NCBI GenBank assembly: GCA_958299035.1
Contig: CATQJL010000316.1
Location: 33,607,441 to 33,671,440, forward strand
Direction: 5' to 3'
DNA length: 64,000 nt
Source: Cylicocyclus nassatus
Lineage: Eukaryota > Nematoda > Chromadorea > Rhabditida > Strongylidae
In this document: positions 22,794 to 33,202 of the stretch, piece by piece
How positions within the stretch are numbered: the first letter of the stretch is position 1
Layout: the number at the start of each line of letters is the position of its first letter
The notes under the pieces: model-generated
Databases searched by the model: none
The model's input: the letters and a program-made list of their open reading frames with translations, nothing else
Told to the model about the DNA's origin: nothing
Program-made: the position numbers and the translations under genes

Positions 22794-23250
22794 ATTTGAA
22801 CGGCAAATACCACCTTGAGATCCATGTGCAGCAGCAGCAGTAGGGGAGGTGGCGGCACAGCCCACCGCCACCGCTTACTGAAAGACCACCACCACCGCCA
22901 CCACCGTCTCCACCTTCAGTCACTGATGCACCTACAGATGTGTGTGTGTGAGACGTCAGCAACAAGCTCTTCTTTGTCAAACTACGATCAGAAAGGAAGT
23001 TACAACAGAGCGCTTTGTAATGTCTCCAAGAAGACGCTGGCGTCCTAGGTACTGGTTCCCACCTCCACCGGCTCCACCACCTCTGACAACCACCACCACC
23101 GCGCCACCGCCGCTGCTGCGTCCAGCAGTAAAATACAAATTTGTGTACCACCGTCAAAAATCCTGGTACAGTCACAACATATGTGCCGCCAAGGTTCACT
23201 GCACTAACGCTAGCGGTCCTTGCGCAATAGCCATTGAAGATGCTTGTAAT
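22794..23250 (+). pseudogene. Decayed paralogue of the secreted Ala/Pro-rich gene (exon 2)
   Basis: After an acceptor (AAATATCAG) the exon starts FERQIPP like exon 2 of the 6546-9351 gene. An in-frame TGA (22816-22818) then replaces the Cys codon. The Ala/Pro tracts are shortened and broken by two compensating frame shifts. From ~22948 the original frame resumes: TTIRKEVTTERFVMSPRRRW, a reduced Pro/Thr tract, VKYKFVYHRQKSWYSHNIC and conserved C-terminal Cys. No signal-peptide exon is found upstream. The well-kept C-terminal domain suggests recent decay or sequence errors, but the simplest reading is a pseudogene. Confidence 0.65.
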
Positions 23251-23368
23251 GTTTTATTTTTATGTCACATCAAGCTTGTAATTTCGGTGAAAAGCTAAAA
23301 TGATTATTACGTATACATATAGCAAATTTGAGAAGAGTGCTTCTTCTGTGATATCTTGCTTTTCGTAA

Positions 23369-23512
23369 TCCTTCAACGCAAAGACGGTAGCTGGTGTTGT
23401 GATGAGCTTTACTGACAACCTACGGAATTGGCAAGATTGGGACTGTGCTCAAGGCGGTGCTCAAGTGACGAGAGTGGGGCTTGTGAGAAGGAAAAGATTT
23501 ACATTTCCATAA
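23369..23512 (+). CDS. Orphan open segment, 47 codons
   Basis: Between TAA (23366) and TAA (23510) the frame reads NAKTVAGVVMSFTDNLRNWQ and on to GGAQVTRVGLVRRKRF. Composition is protein-like, but no start, no convincing splice borders and no family are recognised. It lies just downstream of the decayed Pro-rich paralogue, on the same strand. Confidence 0.25.
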   Translation, partial: SFNAKTVAGVVMSFTDNLRNWQDWDCAQGGAQVTRVGLVRRKRFTFP

Positions 23513-23525
23513 TGCAAATTAGAAA

Positions 23526-23690
23526 CGCGATCAAATTAGATTCCATAAGTTCCAAATTATAATTCTGATATTTTCTCGTATTAATGCAACTAAAGCCTGG
23601 GAAGTGGCAGATACGATAGAATATAACTTTTTACACTGAACATATGGATAATTTTCGAATAAAAATCTTTGAAGAGAAGCAAAACCTCAG
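23526..23690 (+). repeat. Partial copy of the start of the 39.3-kb duplication
   Basis: It aligns with 39335-39480 (AAGCCTGGGAAGTGGC, CATATGGATAATTTT) and breaks off at both ends. Confidence 0.55.
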
Positions 23691-23738
23691 GTCCCGTAGT
23701 AATCCACCCCGCATGTTTGCATAAGACATGACGGCGAC

Positions 23739-23786
23739 CTCGCGAACCTCATGACAAGCTCATGTTTTGGGCGTGAGGTTCGCGAG
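23739..23786. repeat. Short hairpin
   Basis: CTCGCGAACCTCATG pairs with CGTGAGGTTCGCGAG. GC-rich stem, no adjacent gene. Confidence 0.5.
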
Positions 23787-24554
23787 CTTCTGTAGCCTTT
23801 CGATTTTACTGGTAATCACAGTGCACTGAAAAGTCGACCGCAAAACCATTGCACCTGCTGTGATGGAACTCTCCTCTGACCAACGAGAGTCAGCACGTTA
23901 ACCTGTTGAACTACACGTGCACATTTCCACTCATTCTAGGGAACTTAATCAAACACACCGTCATCTTGCATTAACATGTTTATTTGTGTTTTCGAGTCGG
24001 AGCGAGAGCTATCATTACGAAGCAATTGGTGATAGTAATACGTTGACTAAAATGGTAAACAGCTTGACCCCATATAGCGTCACGGACCACACCAGGATCA
24101 TTTGAATGAGCATGCCATTTTTCTTTCAACAGTTTGGACTACATTCCTTTTCCAATCCTTTATAAAGGTATAACTCTGGGAGTATATACAAGTTCTTTGT
24201 GTAATTTGATCATTACATACACTTCAATCGTTTTTCTGATGCTTCCTTCCTCGTCCGCCTCTCAAGATTTTCTCGAATTAAAGCAGCATACAGAAAAAAC
24301 GGAACCATGTTTTTTTTTGTAAAGGTCCACAGAATCTTCTCTCTTTGCTGCAACAATCACTATAACGAAGAGTTTTTGCTTAACAGCTTTCAAAATATTG
24401 TTGAAACAAATCTAACAGTTCAGTTGGTGGATGCAGGATCACAATGGACAATTAGCAAATAGAGAAGTTGCACATTTATGAGAATTGAATACCTCAAGAA
24501 TTGATTCAAAATTTTAACTAAGGAAAAGCGTTTATAAGAAAGACAAATACGCGT

Positions 24555-25488
24555 GTGCTTTCGTCAAATAGAGGTGGGGGGAAGGGGCAGCAAATCTTTG
24601 CTCTCTGGCATTCGTTGCGTACCAGCGATCTTCCTACATGGCTGTTCCACGTTTTGCGCTTAACGTACCAGCGGCGTAACATTGTGGACGAGCGGCGTCC
24701 TATCATAGCAAGCAGGAGAGGCTACTGGCTACCAACTGTTGGCCGCTGCATGTTAAAAACCATTGGGCATGTTGCCGCAGTTCAGAGACGCAGACCAAGG
24801 GTAGCTGCAACTGTGAAGTGACGATACCTAACGTGACGAAGAAACCGGCGAGACGGACGCGCATTGTGCCAATTTTGGCTTATAGAAGACATATTGTAGT
24901 AGAATACAAGCGATTACCGATCACCTATTTGTGGCGGCAAACTGGAAACTGTTTTTTCAAGGCGATAGAATTTGTTTGGCCGAAATGGCACGGCTTGACC
25001 ACAACTTCCGCAAGAACTTTTAAGATTGCCAAGGTTTTTCTTGACTAATAGCCATGAACAAAATCTTAGGACGATTATCCTCTAGTGTAAGGAATTGATT
25101 TGCACGACTTCAAATCATGTAAACTACTTTCGAAATCTCGCGTCCTTCTCTCAGCTCCTCCCTTGGTCCGTCACTCATACTTCGTAACTTGAACTATGCT
25201 TGCAAGAGCGATTGAGATGGGCATTCTCAAACGCATGCTGAGACACCTTAGATAGTTTTGATATTTACTAGTTACAAATACAAAAATGTGAAAAAAAAAC
25301 TACGAACAGAAATGCTATAAATTATCCAGAAAAACCGGCGAGTAATCTATCACTGGTTAGACTTGCTTACAAAGAAAGATGAAGATATGGCGCTGCAATG
25401 TGCACAAACACTCATTCAAACGTTTCAAAAGGAGCAGAAGATGATATTTAACAACAAACTGCACCTGAAAAAGTACAAATTATGCTGA
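24555..25488 (+). CDS. Candidate gene of unknown function, frame broken
   Basis: A GC-richer block. 24555-24815 is open in one frame (SLRTSDLPTWLFHVLRLTYQ, then RRRPRVAATVK). 24800-25045 is open in another (TKKPARRTRIVPILAYRRH, then WRQTGNCFFKAIEFVWPKW). The second could be spliced from AAG at 25033 (weak donor GTTTTT) over 296 nt to an acceptor CCAG at 25329, joining in phase to KNRRVIYHWLDLLTKKDEDM and ending KLHLKKYKLC at TGA 25486. The frame change between the first two parts is unexplained (indel or missed intron). The stretches are rich in Arg/Lys. It converges on the kelch gene. No homologue recognised. Confidence 0.3.
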
Positions 25489-25557
25489 CCTTTGAAAAAC
25501 AATGCTAATTAATACTAAAATAGTGTTGACGAAAATATCCTTTAGGTGGAATCGGGA

Positions 25558-26497
25558 TCACACCCACTGCCACCCGCCTTTATGAGATACTAATGGAGTA
25601 GCTAGTTTCCACTGATCCGTTTCTTCTCTATAGGCTTCCATCGAGGACAGATTTGACATGCCATCGTAGCTAGAATTCAAATCAGTAGTTTACATTTTTA
25701 GGATCAAAGAGTGTGCTAGAAGAGGAAGGTGAGCAGCAAGGAAAGTGTTGACAAACACCACACTGTTCAAGAACCGTGCTCCATCATAGCTAAACATGCA
25801 GGGATATACCGGTAACAACTGAGATGAATGACCCAAATAGGGGTCTTTTTCAGTATAGATTATCTGGTTTAGCGTAACTGTAAAGAACACTTATGAATTT
25901 GTTTTGAAACAGGTAAGATTAATTTCAAGAATTGATCCGAGTCTTACAAGAAAGTTGAGATTGTCAGTTGGAAAACTTGCAATGGCAGAAACCTCTAACC
26001 CTCCGCAAGCGTAGATCTTCCCATTCAAAGTCGTAGCGCCTAGACGGCATCGTTTCGATAACATCGAGGGTACCGCTTCCCACTGTCCTTCTCTGGTGAA
26101 AACTTTTCCACTGATGAGAAAATCGACATTTTATCACGACCACCCATCACTGAAAGAGCGGAATAATGGCATCAAAAACTGAATAAATTTGCAACCAAAA
26201 GATGCCCCTCCCCTTCGCTCTAATTGCAATTTCTGCGCATAAGCACACGGCGATGTTCAAAAGTACAAAGAGCAAAGGGGTAGCGATGGAAAACAGTTGT
26301 TTGGTCAAAGGCATAGATCTCAGAAAGGAAACTTTCATAATGATTCTATAGCCGCAAAATGAGCACACCCTGCGGTCGTGCACTGCGATGCCAACTCTAG
26401 ACCGAAAACTCGTTACAGATCGTACCGGAGTTGATCGTTTTGTTAATAGATCGCACATTTCTACAGTTGACAGTAAATCGCCGCCGGTCGTAAAACA
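25558..26497 (-). pseudogene. Kelch-repeat protein gene fragment (3 exons), frame-broken
   Basis: Minus strand. Exon a (26497 to ~26369): TTGGDLLSTVEMCDLL...SFRSRVGIAVHDRR, a kelch blade (GG...VE...R.RVG.AV). Exon b (26149-26000): MGGRDKMSIFSSVEKF, then QWEAVPSMLSKRCRLGATTL and NGKIYACGG. Exon c (25669 on): YDGMSNLSSMEAYREETDQW, then SHKGG. The b-c join is exact: TGCGGAGG|C TAC gives CGGYDG, a classic intron position. Two one-base slips, near 26083-26092 and 25570-25578, break the frame. Without the second the C-terminus would read VAVGVIP, typical of KLHL proteins. The blade between exons a and b is missing or degenerate, and no BTB or BACK domain was found upstream. KLHL proteins are usually Cullin-3 substrate adaptors. 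Either a pseudogene or a gene carrying assembly indels. Confidence 0.65.
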
Positions 26498-28213
26498 CTT
26501 AAAAAGTCGCAAGAAATTATGAGAATCGTGGAATTCCGTAAATCATGCAGGTTACCTATGGCAAAATCAAGCCTGGCACATCGTTGCAACAGCGAGCTTT
26601 TAAACAAACAGCAGAACACACTTTTGAAAGATGAGCATGAAAGTTGAAAAGTCGAATTAGGAGAAGTAAAAGCTTAAGTAGTTCCTAGTATACACTCAAA
26701 TCAGAAGCAAATAAAAACATATCACCTCGATGAGTCGGATATGACGATGATGACAAACATGGCGACGACGATATAGCAATTTTTAACTAAAAAAACATAA
26801 TCTTAAGAAAGAATCTAAAACATAAAGCCTCACCAATCTCTACTTTTCTTTTCTTCGCAAAAAATGGCCTTATGAGTGAATAGTTCCTACTTAGGAGAAA
26901 ATAAGTTACACAGACTGTAGAATGACAGTTTCATTAGTTAGTAGAAAATTCTGCGCTTTCCTGCTCTAAAAAATGTAAAACTGATCGAAGTTGAGATTGC
27001 GCATTTTATAGTAGGTGGCAAACTGGCGCGCAAAATTATTCTTGCAGAACAGGCGAAAAAGGCATGAATGCTTGACCAAAGGGGCATGACAATGAATAAG
27101 CGACATAGGCTCATAGTAAAGAGGGCAAATAGAAGTCAAAAAAAGAACAAAATCATAAAAAAAGGCAAGAAAAGTTTTACGGGAATGGCGCTCACCCGAA
27201 GTTGTCATATCCGCAGAAGTAGCCGCGACCCATGTGCAGCATAAAAAATCGACTAAACGAAAAGCACGTATTGTTTTTTCGACATCACAAATAAGTGCTA
27301 GCAAGATACTGCTTCAAGCGATTACCTTGACAGATATCGTCGCTTCAATCCGGTCGACCGTGGAAGACGGGATCTTCTGTCATTCGATATCTTTTGCATA
27401 AACCACGCGCGGTTCTCTCGGGTATGCATCCTGTTACACCGGAAGTGCGGTAGTGAAATTAGAGCAAGTCCGAAAGCCAAAAAAGCAAATTAATTTTGTC
27501 TGTGATGCATAAGAGGAAAGCGTTCGGCTTATTAGAAAATTTCAGAAAGAAAAAAGTCTGAACTTACGTTTTTTTTGAGCGCGCCTTTGGCGCTTTGATA
27601 TCTCTTTATCTAGGTGCAGCTTGCTGCAGTAGAAGGAAACAATGAATAATGGAAAATAACTGTGACAGCATCTAATGTAGGCCAAAACAAAACAAGCCTT
27701 TGACATGTTTGCCATGCTATTAATTTCTTGGTGAAATATCTGTGAAAAGAAAATAAACAAACATAAGCAAACAACTATCAAAGAATAAACTAATAAGAAA
27801 GGTCTCACTTCTACTATTCCAAAACGTAGCACGCCATTCAGCGAAATTGTTTTGGTAACATACTCTTTAGTGATTACGTCGAGCATAGACATAATCACTA
27901 AAGCGCATATGCGCTTGCGTTATATTCGTAAAATCGTCACAGTAGTGCAACTCGTCCACTGATAGGGATGTCTAAATAAGGAAGACTAAGGTAAGTAGAG
28001 CACTGCGGAAAACACGTTTTGCATGCACAATGATGATCCTAAAGAATTAAGGGAAGGGCGTTTTGTAAAACTTTGCCATAAACTCAAACTTCATCTTACA
28101 ATTTTGAGCTCGAGGATTGAGACAAAAAAGATTACCCCATGCACACTCGGTTTACTCAGCATGTAAACAGAGCAAAGATAAACAAACAAGTTTGCCCACT
28201 TTAGTCGCCAAAG
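26498..28213. other. No confident gene; possible 5' kelch exons not identified
   Basis: Minus-strand runs at ~27305-27425 (ENRAWFMQKISNDRRSRLPR, before a GTAATC donor) and ~27550-27898 (several TTTCAG/CTGCAG acceptors) look exon-like but cannot be joined or assigned to BTB/BACK domains. Confidence 0.3.
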
Positions 28214-28420
28214 ATGCAGTCAGATGATGATGATCCCGTCAGCATGATGGGAAGTGTAAAAACAAAGCTGAACGAGGAAAACAATCGAAAAATCGAAATT
28301 GCACAAGCATGCGATAGTTGTGCTATCAAAATTCTAAAAGATAAAATCAAGGAAAAGCTTGTTCAGGCAACGAGGAATACTTACCGACAACCGCGTGGCT
28401 GTTCAATTAAGAAATTGTAA
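28214..28420 (+). CDS. Small acidic/basic ORF, 68 residues
   Basis: ATG to TAA in one exon: MQSDDDDPVSMMGSVKTKLN, a central helix-prone charged region with a Cys pair (QACDSCAIKILKDKIKEK), and a basic tail (YRQPRGCSIKK). Codon use and composition look like a real small protein or first exon. No signal peptide, membrane segment or recognised family. It sits in non-repetitive DNA between the kelch gene and a foldback element. Confidence 0.4.
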   Translation: MQSDDDDPVSMMGSVKTKLNEENNRKIEIAQACDSCAIKILKDKIKEKLVQATRNTYRQPRGCSIKKL

Positions 28421-28570
28421 CAAACATAAAATAGACAAACACCGACAGTGAGTTTTCAATCGGCAAAAGCTCAGATGAACTTAAAACTCGTTGTATCTTA
28501 CAACAAACTAAAAAAACTCATCATGCCACCGATTTTTGAACATTTGTGACTGTTTTGGATGACAAGTATG

Positions 28571-29040
28571 CCTCACAAGGAAAGGATACTTGGTGACCGT
28601 GGCCTTTTGGAATGAAACGTACACCATTAAATGCATCTTGGAGCGCTGATTTCAAATCTGTTTTCATTATCTGCTGTGCGATCTTCCGAAAGAAGTTATG
28701 AACATTTCTTGTCACCAAAATTTGCACTGTTTTTGATGCAAGATTCACCAATATCGTTAGAATGTTCGCTTACGCGATACAAAAGAGCGTACAGATAAAG
28801 TAAAGCTTCACATTAAGCTCAGAAAAACCGTCACCGATACATCAGAGTCCAAAAAGCATGATATTGACGATTTTGACTGCCTAGATCTCGCAAAATCAAT
28901 TTGGAAAAAAGCCCGTAACTTCGTTCAGGGAGTCGCACAGCAAATAACGAACATAGATTTAGAATCAGCGTTTCAAGACGCACCTAATGGTATACATCTC
29001 ATTGCAAAAGGCCCCGGTCACGGTATCCTTCCCTCGTCAG
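28571..29040. mobile_element. Foldback element, ~470 bp, diverged arms
   Basis: Left (A)AGGAAAGGATAC...GTGACCG.GGCCTTTTG pairs with the inverted right end at ~29000-29040. The arms carry GCTGATTTCAAATCTG ... AGAAGTTATGA, the core shared with 20074-20534 and 37929-39049. Confidence 0.6.
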
Positions 29041-29110
29041 TAGCAAAAGAGAAACATAGAAAATAAAGAAATAGTCAAAAATCCGACAAATGACGAGATG
29101 AATGTCATGA

Positions 29111-29480
29111 ACCTGCCGGCATCTCGACGTGGTAGGGGCACGACGGGATGCCGGCAGGTTGCACTCCTCAATATGCACGCTATTTTTCTTTCTTTGCACA
29201 TGAGGGCAAGATGCCGGCAGGTTGAGGGCGAGATCGCGGCAGAAATCTCGACAAAATACCTCACGAAGTTGCCAGCAGGTCAGTTTTTTGGGTCTAAAAT
29301 TTGAAGTTGTCGGGATTTTCCGGATTTTTTTCTATCTCCATCTGGTGTCCACCTCTAAGCTGGACTGTCAGACTTGGAGAGTGCTAGACTGATTGCTTTG
29401 GAGAACCTCTAGAGGGCGTCGACAGTTTTCATGACCTGAGGGCGAGATCGCGGCGAGTTGAGGGCAAGACCTGCCGGCAA
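29111..29480. repeat. Cluster of GATGCCGGCAGGT repeats
   Basis: ACCTGCCGGCATC (29111) forms a hairpin with GATGCCGGCAGGT (29147), and further copies lie near 29209, 29270 and 29468 alongside GAGGGCGAGATCGCGGC (twice). A short interspersed repeat cluster at the left edge of the segmental duplication. Confidence 0.6.
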
Positions 29481-29539
29481 GTAGGGTAGATTAATACGGG
29501 CCCGGGAGCTACGACGATTTTTAGTTCCCGATATCATTT

Positions 29540-29737
29540 ATGAATAAGACTTGTGAAGAATTAAAGACTTTGGTCTTTTCATTAGAAAATGTCACTGTAA
29601 CTTTTGAGGGATTATCCTCTATGGGGTTTATCTTCGAGTTTAAATCTGCAAGAGGTCATGTGGACAAGCTGGCAAGTGCAGTGAACTATTACCGCATAAG
29701 GCGCAAGCTAATCAAAGTTATTTACGAAGCAAATTAG
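29540..29737 (+). CDS. ORF in duplication A, 65 residues, partly conserved in B
   Basis: ATG to TAG. The part ENVTVTFEGLSSM and then ARGHVDKLASAVNYYRI is also encoded near 39570-39700 in copy B, where the frame slips once between the two parts. Matching protein despite DNA differences hints at a decayed gene inside the duplicated unit. No family recognised. Confidence 0.3.
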   Translation: MNKTCEELKTLVFSLENVTVTFEGLSSMGFIFEFKSARGHVDKLASAVNYYRIRRKLIKVIYEAN

Positions 29738-31045
29738 CTATCAGCTCCTCGTTCGTGTACTAATTGTAAGAAACTTTACGGGTGCGGAAAATAAGGTCTC
29801 TCAAAGTAGAGCTTAGAGAGTTGGTGTGGTTCCTAGGATTTTTTTATAGAATCTCAAGATGAATTACACTCTAGTTTCTTACCAAAAATAGCAGCAAAAT
29901 CCTACATCATCTGTCGGTGGATCCTTATTCACAGCGTATACCCATATCATTTTTTATAACTTCTTTTGCAACTGTGAAGATTTTTGTAGGATTTTCCGTT
30001 CTGAACAGAGTTTGAGAAATCACCTACTGCTTAAGATATGTGGTAGTGATTTCAAGTTATCATAAATATAGCCAGCCCACAGGTGCGCTTGGAGAAAAAT
30101 TGTGATCTCTATCGTGGTGAGTTGCTGCGGCGCAACAGGATGCAAGCAGAAAACGTGACACAATTACATACAGTCGTTTATTGACCCGAAATTATTTAGA
30201 AACACGAGAAATTCTATTCAGTGCTCCCCCAGAATCTCGGGTAGTTAGAAGCTAAATAATGAACCAAGAGGGAATCAAATTAGTTCCTTTTTGAGCATTC
30301 TTGCGACCCGTCTAGGACAAAATTTTCCTTTTCATCTAAAATCTCGCGTTACTGGCTCCCTAATAAGTACAGAATATTAGAGATGAGGGTATGCAGTACA
30401 TACTAGCTTATTTAAACTTCATGCCATTTTTGGTATTCTATCTCCAAATATCGTCAAAAATCGCAATCAAATGTTGCAGCTTAATGATCGCTGCATTCGC
30501 TACTTAGTGAATGCACTCAGGTGCAAAAACTTTGAAAGAACTGCTTTGTCATCCAATACATTAAAAAAAGAAATAAACGAATCAAATAACCAAATTTAGC
30601 ACATATGTAAGGAAAACAATGTAATTTTTGTAAGTAAATGAGCAGTGTTGAGATGGTAAGCGCAGCAGTAGTACTTGTAGTGCTCCTTCGACAGAAACCA
30701 TGAGGTGACCAGAGTGAACGATAGCTGCAAGTGATTAAATTTTACGTTTACATTCGTCAATTATTCACACGCATATTCTTATTTATTCAAAGCAATTTGA
30801 TCTGGTTCTCCGCTGATCTAGAGACATAGTCGAGATGTAAAACATTAGACCCTCTTGAACGTGTAGCATGTTTTGAAGCTCCTTGAAATATCGTCGTGCG
30901 TACATCTAAAATTGTGACTTGGGAAGTTGGGATCCAAGAGCCATAGGAGTAGCTTTATCATTCAAATCGTCTCCTTCACTATTCAGTGATAAGATCCACT
31001 AGAAGTCAAAATCTTTCTGAACTACGCTCGCAATTTCTGCAGACC

Positions 31046-31246
31046 GTGGACATACCTCACGCAATTTCAGTCGCGACGCGATCTGGCAATCTGCCAGATG
31101 TCTTCAAATTCGATACTGGCAGACCCCAAATGCACAGCATGTTTAACTTTGTAGTTTGATAAAACGCCCTACCTTTCGTACATTCAGAAACCCATTACGA
31201 TGAGTTATGCACAATGCCAAATCGCGCGAGGTATACCCAGGGCCTT
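31046..31246. mobile_element. MITE of the GCATACCTCACG family
   Basis: ACATACCTCACGCAATTTCAGTCGCG on the left and CGCGAGGTATACCCAGGGCC on the right are inverted. The interior matches the 43911-44135 copy (CTGCCAGATGTCTTCAAATT, ATGCACAGCATG). The copy in duplication B (40825-40980) has lost its left end. Confidence 0.6.
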
Positions 31247-32609
31247 ACATTTCTTATCTACCGCAGTTGGTCCATTTGGTTGAGATTGAGAGTTTTGCAG
31301 ATCTTTTGACATCATTGTTCTAAATTTGCCTTTGTGGAAATTTCTTTTTGCTCATATTGCTTCTGTGACCTGTGTGTGCAAAGATGAACGTCCAAAAGCG
31401 CTCACAGCTCTGTAATAGTAAACAGAGAGATCCGAATTGCAGACAGAAGTTGGCCAAACCGTTTAATCAATATGCATCAAATGTGTTGCTGAGGTATGGA
31501 TACTTGATGTCCGGTATATTTCGAGTCAACTGCATGCATCAAAATCATGAAAAGGAAGCGGAGTTTCAACAAGCTCTACCTCTTGGTGCTGCGGAAGGGG
31601 TTTATTTGACTATCTATTATATATTCAACCAAGATACTACATTCTGAAAAAATGGCGAATGAAAATAATATCTCGTTACAAAGTCACCACGAACGGTGTT
31701 TGTTCAAGTACTCAGCAGCTTGACGTCTTATTTAATTTGGCTGTCTCCCTGCAATGGAAACGTCACTATAACTGCGTTAAGGATCTAGCTGTGTCAAACC
31801 ATAATTGCGAGAGACAGACAAATCACCAATAATGGGATTTTTAGAAAATTTAGCAAACTTTCAACATCATGGACGACAGCACGCTGTCGTTTACTCTTCA
31901 CAGTGGGGTGTAATTGTTAGTTAAAAGTACGAAGCAATTAAGATCTGTGAAAAAGGAGTGTTAACACCTAGAACTCTTTCCCACTAAAGAAATTTCATGC
32001 GTGCGATCCCTAATAAGAAGTGTCAGTCCCCAGTATATCACAATACACTGATATTTGATTTTTTGCTTCCCGACGCAAATGTCATGAAACTTCTATTGAT
32101 GCCATTGTCACATTGCCGCATTCGAACATTTTCGTTCCTAGCAATAAGGCAGGTCAAGTGCACTTTGCGTTAATATGATGTGACTAAAAATTGCTGTCAA
32201 ACGAACAGGAAAGGGCTTAACGAGGCATTAAGCATGAAAGTGTTTTTGAGAAACGTATCGTCGTAATGAATAAGTGCAACGGAACTTGATTGTTCAGTAG
32301 TTCAATGTTTTGTTCCATGATTTTGAATGTTTCTAAAATATATAGCACATCTACTGAATTTAGACTGCGCTTAGACATGGATTTACAAATTTACAATCTT
32401 ATTTATACGATCTGTTGTCGCGAAATTGCGCAGTCAAATAGAGCAAAGCCTTTTTCTGCAACATTGATGAGTAGTAATATTTTTGTCATTTGAAACCCGA
32501 TTCAAGAATAATTCATTGATATCATTGATAAATCAAACAATGCTAAGAAAACTAGAAAACAGCAAGCAAACAGCACATTGGAAAATAACAAACATTTTCG
32601 CTTCTCTAA

Positions 32610-32930
32610 ATGTGCATGGGAAAAATCAGATTGCCTTTGAATTTATTTCGCCATTCTTATGAATACATCTTGGTAAGATCCGCTTCTATTAAATATATGG
32701 GGGTACTTGTTTCTAAAAAACATTCATCAAATCTCACTGTTGACTTTGAGCACAAACTTGCTGCCTACGCAACGACTAGCTACAAAGAAAAATCTGAATT
32801 CTGTGAAAGAATAGCTTTTCATATGCAGCCGCTACCAAATGATAGCACAAAGTACTTTCCACACCCACAAAAGAAATGGCTTAGAAAGGTTCTGGCTTGT
32901 TTAGCAGAAGAGCAAAATAGCTTTTGGTAG
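32610..32930 (+). CDS. ORF in duplication A, 106 residues
   Basis: ATG to TAG, protein-like: KHSSNLTVDFEHKLAAYATT, KSEFCERIAFHMQPLPNDST, QKKWLRKVLACLAEEQ. The duplicate near 42470-42670 encodes KSEFCGRIAFHMQPLPNDST and QKKWFRKVL but has a frame slip upstream. It may be an exon of a duplicated gene or a relic of a mobile-element protein. No motif recognised. Confidence 0.3.
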   Translation: MCMGKIRLPLNLFRHSYEYILVRSASIKYMGVLVSKKHSSNLTVDFEHKLAAYATTSYKEKSEFCERIAFHMQPLPNDSTKYFPHPQKKWLRKVLACLAEEQNSFW

Positions 32931-33202
32931 AGTACATTTTTCTTATGTCTGGTATTATGGCACTGTTGGAAGGATTGTGATTCACGCACCTTGCATGATG
33001 TAAAGGTGATGTGAACTGTCAGAATACTTATACACTTGTCAAAGACAACGAATTTATACGTTCAAGCCGGAAGAGTCAGTCATGGGGGCATAGAAAGATG
33101 GTGTGCGCTTACGCTGCTTGGGATGCAGTGCGCACCGCATAAAGAAAACAACGAAACTTTTTTCTGTGCATTAGGCCGTGGGCATACCTCACGATTTCAT
33201 TC

